Below, piece by piece: positions 61,268-64,000 of a stretch of 64,000 nucleotides of DNA. Within the stretch, counting starts at the first letter, position 1. The number at the start of each line of letters is the position of its first letter. Under the pieces are notes generated by a model. The model was not told the DNA's origin and did no database searches. It saw only the letters and a program-made list of their open reading frames with translations. The DNA lies in the NCBI RefSeq assembly GCF_023051165.1, contig NZ_JALKIG010000007.1:26955-90954 (forward strand), in the 5' to 3' direction. Position numbers and translations under genes: made by a program. Source of the DNA: Veillonella sp. KGMB01456 (GTDB lineage: Bacteria; Bacillota; Negativicutes; Veillonellales; Veillonellaceae).

Positions 61268-62542
61268 ATGGAGGCTCACAAAGAGAAACTGTGGACATTG
61301 CCGTTTGTGCTGGACACAGTGATTAATTTATTGGTATTTTTGATTTATTATTTATTAATCGTAATTATTGCGGTGGTAGCGAAAGATACATTGCATGCTA
61401 CTTCAAGTCAAGCCGGTTTGGCTGTAGGGATTTATATTATTGGTACTGTAGTGGCCCGCGTTTTTGCAGGACGCTTTGTAAGTACCTTAGGGAGTCGCAA
61501 AGTACTTTATGTAGGTTTGGGAATTTACTTAATATCTACGGCGTTATATTTTTATATTCCTAATTTGATTGTGCTTGATACGATTCGTTTTATTAACGGC
61601 TTTGCTTACGGGATTACTTCAACCGCAACCAGCACTATCGTGGCCAGTGTTATTCCGAAAGCACGGCGCGGTGAAGGGATTAACTATTATGGTTTGAGTA
61701 CCAGTTTGGCAGCCGCTATCGGCCCGTTCTTAGGGATTTTTCTTTTGTCACTTACGGGATTCCGTACTATTGTGGCAATTTGTGTTGGTCTTGTAATCCT
61801 TTGTGTGATTGCTGCGTTGAGCATGAAATACGAAGAACCTCAGTTCAGTGAAGCTATTAAAAAAGAAGAATCGGGGCGCCGTATTTCCGATTATTTGGAA
61901 CCGCGCGTTAATTCCATCACATTGATTTCGGTTCTTGTCGGTTTTGCATATTCGGGGATTTTAGGCTTTATGGCGTCTTATACCCGTGATATTAATATGG
62001 TACAGGCCGGTACCTGGTTCTTCGTTGTGTATGCAGTGGTAATTACCCTCACACGACCATCCTTGGGACTCATCTTTGACCGCAAAGGTGAAAACTATGT
62101 ATTATATCCTTGCTTTATTTCGCTGGCTATCGGTATATTATTATTGGCTTTTGCCGATGCATCGTGGATGATTTTATTATCCGCCGTTTTTGTGGGTCTC
62201 GGATATGGCACGTACATGTCCAACGGACAGGCCGTGGTGGTAAAAATGGTGCCGTTCCATCGCATCGGGATTGCTACATCCACTTACTTTATTGCCCTTG
62301 ATATCGGTCTTGGTTTTGGCCCTTACGTATTAGGCGGGGTTAAGGAAATCGTAGGTTTTACCAATATGTTCTTACTAACCGTTATTGTGGCACTGGTTGC
62401 CTTTGTATGCTATCACTTCTTATATGGTCGTTTATTGGGAACACCTAATGATCCGGCTTTGAAAGCGCAAAAAGAAGAATTGGAAATTCGCAATCAGGAC
62501 GGCAGTTTTACTCTGGAAACGGGCAAAGTCTCATTAAATTAA
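61268..62542 (+). CDS. MFS transporter
   Basis: A 424-residue MFS permease with 12 helices and the motif GRFVSTLGSRKVLYVG between helices 2 and 3. RSxGxGxxxR-type fingerprints of a known subfamily are not clear; RGEGINYYGLSTSLAAAIGPFLG resembles arabinose/multidrug exporters of the YfcJ/YhhS kind. The start is taken as the ATG at 61268; AGGAG is 12 bases upstream, while an ATG at 61256 directly abuts that site. It has its own transcript after the fucose terminator. A role in fucose export or release is not shown by the sequence. Confidence 0.8.
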   Translation: MEAHKEKLWTLPFVLDTVINLLVFLIYYLLIVIIAVVAKDTLHATSSQAGLAVGIYIIGTVVARVFAGRFVSTLGSRKVLYVGLGIYLISTALYFYIPNLIVLDTIRFINGFAYGITSTATSTIVASVIPKARRGEGINYYGLSTSLAAAIGPFLGIFLLSLTGFRTIVAICVGLVILCVIAALSMKYEEPQFSEAIKKEESGRRISDYLEPRVNSITLISVLVGFAYSGILGFMASYTRDINMVQAGTWFFVVYAVVITLTRPSLGLIFDRKGENYVLYPCFISLAIGILLLAFADASWMILLSAVFVGLGYGTYMSNGQAVVVKMVPFHRIGIATSTYFIALDIGLGFGPYVLGGVKEIVGFTNMFLLTVIVALVAFVCYHFLYGRLLGTPNDPALKAQKEELEIRNQDGSFTLETGKVSLN

Positions 62543-62769
62543 TAGGTTTTAAGCATAAGAATTTAGCTTGTTTTTATTTTTCAGATGATATACACTAGGA
62601 TAAAAGAGTAGCTAATGTGTATTGAGCGTGAACAAATTCTGTTAGGTTTGTAGCGCTAATATTGTGCTTTGTAATTACGATTTGTTGCACTATTGTGTGG
62701 GCAAATCGTTTTTGCAATATGCAGTTATAATTTGAGTGTGTGTTATATGATGGATTGAGGAGATTGGAA

Positions 62770-63675
62770 ATGTCCGTAAAGCAAGCTGAGCTAATGATGC
62801 TGTTTGTTACGTTTTCATGGAGTTCATCCTATTTATTGATGAAAATTGCGCTGACCGGTGTGGATCCGTTTACGCTTATGTGTTTACGATTCACAATTGC
62901 CTTTGTATGTGTATTACCGTTACTTTTAAAAACAATAAACATTTGTTCCAAACGAACGGTCGCTAAAGGATTATTTCTCGGATTTATGGTCTATGCTTCG
63001 TTAATTGGCACGATTGTGGGGCTAAAACATACGACTGCCTCTACGGCTGCTTTCTTAGGAACTACGGCGGTGGTCTTAGTGCCGATTATAGAAGGTGTCT
63101 GGCAGCGTAAGATGCCGCCTATGCTTACCATCTTAAGTATTGCATTGGCCTTTGTGGGCTTAGTGCTCTTTACTGTCAAAGACGGTTTATCCCTCGATAT
63201 AGGGGCTCTTTATTGTTTGTGGGGCGCCTTCGGTTACGCCGTTTACATTGTAGTCGTCGGTCGGATGGCCAATGAGAAGGATATGTTTTCGGCTACATTG
63301 ATGCAGTTTGGAGCCATTGCTATATTCAGCGGGCTTAGCGCTTTTATTTTTGAAACACCTCATTTACCACAAACGGGCATGCAGTGGGGAGCTATTTTAG
63401 GCTTAGCCGTTATATGCAGTGCCTTTTGCTTCGTTATGCAAAGCATCGTACAGCGTTACTTATCGCCGTCCCGCACGGGTTTAATTTTCTCCATGGAACC
63501 GGTCTTTGCGGCCATTTTGGCATACTTCTTCCTTAATGAAGTCATGGATGGTCAAGGGCTAATCGGGGCTTTGCTCATCATGATTGCCAATGTTTTGAAA
63601 AATATCGTGTATCGGATTAGATATGTAAATGCACAACGGAAACGTAAAGTGTGGAACCGTAAGCGAATGGTATAG
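62770..63675 (+). CDS. EamA/DMT-family transporter
   Basis: A 301-residue permease with ten helices in two EamA repeats (residues about 8-135 and 145-280). Typical parts are TFSWSSSYLLMKIALTGVDP, KHTTASTAAFLGTTAVVLVP and GLIFSMEPVFAAILAYFFLNE. Such carriers export amino acids or metabolites; the substrate is unknown. The start is the ATG at 62770 behind AGGAGA. It is a single gene before the terminator at 63722. Confidence 0.85.
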   Translation: MSVKQAELMMLFVTFSWSSSYLLMKIALTGVDPFTLMCLRFTIAFVCVLPLLLKTINICSKRTVAKGLFLGFMVYASLIGTIVGLKHTTASTAAFLGTTAVVLVPIIEGVWQRKMPPMLTILSIALAFVGLVLFTVKDGLSLDIGALYCLWGAFGYAVYIVVVGRMANEKDMFSATLMQFGAIAIFSGLSAFIFETPHLPQTGMQWGAILGLAVICSAFCFVMQSIVQRYLSPSRTGLIFSMEPVFAAILAYFFLNEVMDGQGLIGALLIMIANVLKNIVYRIRYVNAQRKRKVWNRKRMV

Positions 63676-63721
63676 GGGAATCCGAAAAATATAGAATAAC
63701 ACAGATAAAAATAAAGAAATA

Positions 63722-63769
63722 AAAGAGCCATTAGGATTTTAACGTTTAGTTAATCCTAATGGCTTTTTG
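63722..63769 (+). terminator. Terminator between the DMT gene and tRNA-Gly
   Basis: AAGAGCCATTAGGATT pairs with AATCCTAATGGCTTTT around a loop of about 12 bases, and a T-run follows. The A-run on the left may let it end the tRNA transcript as well. Confidence 0.88.
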
Positions 63770-63782
63770 ATTGTTAAAATTA

Positions 63783-63856
63783 TGGAGCGGCCGATGGGAA
63801 TCGAACCCACCTCTACGGCTTGGGAAGCCGTCGTTCTACCGATGAACTACGGCCGC
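63783..63856 (-). tRNA. tRNA-Gly (CCC)
   Basis: The minus strand folds into a full cloverleaf: acceptor GCGGCCG/CGGCCGC, D-arm with AGTTCATCGGTAGAAC, anticodon stem ACGGC/GCCGT around TTCCCAA (anticodon CCC), T-arm GTGGGTTCGATTCCCAT, discriminator T and an encoded CCA end. Confidence 0.95.
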
Positions 63857-63934
63857 AAATGTCTTTTTATATTTTATCAACTTTGGTTATGTTTGTAAAT
63901 ACTTTAGTAAATTGCAATATGAAATTGAACACTT

Positions 63935-64000
63935 TTAAAAACCCCGTAACTTATTAACTTCTTCAATGAAGGCTTCTTGTGGTGTCCGGTAGTTCAGAAT
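63935..64000 (-). CDS. 3' end of a probable transposase (window edge)
   Basis: Only the last 22 codons are visible on the minus strand, ending NYRTPQEAFIEEVNKLRGF and a stop at 63935-63937. The LNYRTPQEAF ending is common in IS30- and IS3-type transposases. It lies 79 bases from tRNA-Gly, a usual insertion site. The element's inner part is outside the window. Confidence 0.5.
   Translation of the reverse strand: MLNYRTPQEAFIEEVNKLRGF

Noticed and set aside
61256..61270. Upstream ATG at 61256 as the start of the MFS gene
   Set aside because: It directly touches the AGGAG site, leaving no spacing for the ribosome; the ATG at 61268 is preferred even though the spacing there is long.
62690..62731. 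Promoter for the DMT gene at TTGCAA/TATAAT
   Set aside because: The two boxes are only eight bases apart, too close for a sigma-70 promoter, and no better -35 is visible.
1..64000. CRISPR arrays, prophage genes, rRNA operons, toxin-antitoxin pairs
   Set aside because: No spaced direct repeats of array type, no phage structural genes, no rRNA sequence and no recognisable toxin-antitoxin pair were seen; the only mobile-element trace is the transposase end at the right edge.

Overview
The window looks like part of the chromosome of a low-to-mid GC anaerobic member of the Firmicutes. A diderm Negativicutes relative (Veillonellales-like) is the best guess. This rests on the gene mix (HydE, the propanediol microcompartment, DUF3100, PxpABC beside an NRAMP-like carrier, ThiW/CytX with a TPP riboswitch) and on strong AGGAGG-type ribosome binding sites. 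No rRNA or taxon marker is present, so the assignment is an inference. The window starts inside hydE and ends at a tRNA-Gly next to the 3' end of a probable transposase.

Layout. 1-3.7 kb: hydE (partial), then a DUF3100 membrane protein, a small membrane partner and an M20 peptidase in one tight operon. 3.8-7.3 kb: MscL with a zinc ribbon, thiamine-precursor uptake (thiW-cytX) behind a TPP riboswitch, and a PaiA-like acetyltransferase. 7.5-14.7 kb: fructose PTS operon (fruR-fruK-fruA), divergent from bioD-bioA and a methyltransferase. 15-19.8 kb: a small secreted protein with an AEC transporter, a 425-bp block of nested palindromes, a gltS gene broken by one amber codon, and an M20 carbamoylase-type hydrolase. 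19.9-37 kb: an AraC/PocR regulator divergent from a long pdu operon (pduABCDEGHKJL-eutJ-pduMNOPQF, then pduU, pduV and an unknown gene). 37.2-40.4 kb: a secreted metallo-beta-lactamase-fold protein divergent from a TetR regulator, a GNAT protein and MobA. 40.6-46.7 kb: pstSCAB-phoB-phoR with a clear Pho box. 47-52.4 kb: 5-oxoprolinase (pxpABC) with an NRAMP-like carrier, then alanine racemase. 52.6-62.5 kb: an IclR-controlled L-fucose catabolic operon. 62.8 kb to the end: a DMT transporter, tRNA-Gly and a transposase end.

How the parts work together. The 53.8-61 kb operon encodes a non-phosphorylative L-fucose route: FucP uptake, mutarotase, fucose dehydrogenase, fuconolactonase, UxaA-family dehydratase and a DapA-family aldolase. 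This is the same gene set as the Campylobacter jejuni fucose locus. The aldolase would give pyruvate and L-lactaldehyde. Here the locus carries FucO, which reduces lactaldehyde to L-1,2-propanediol, where C. jejuni has an aldehyde dehydrogenase. Propanediol is the substrate of the pdu microcompartment 17 kb away. The window therefore appears to encode a complete fucose-to-propionyl-phosphate/propanol route, with the toxic propionaldehyde step inside a protein shell. This link is inferred from gene content.

The most unusual items are: a PduK-position shell protein with a histone-H1-like Lys/Ala/Pro tail; the fused fuconolactonase-mutarotase; the nested palindromes after the AEC gene; a structured leader before pduU; palindromic operator-like repeats between iclR and uxaA; and the amber-interrupted gltS.
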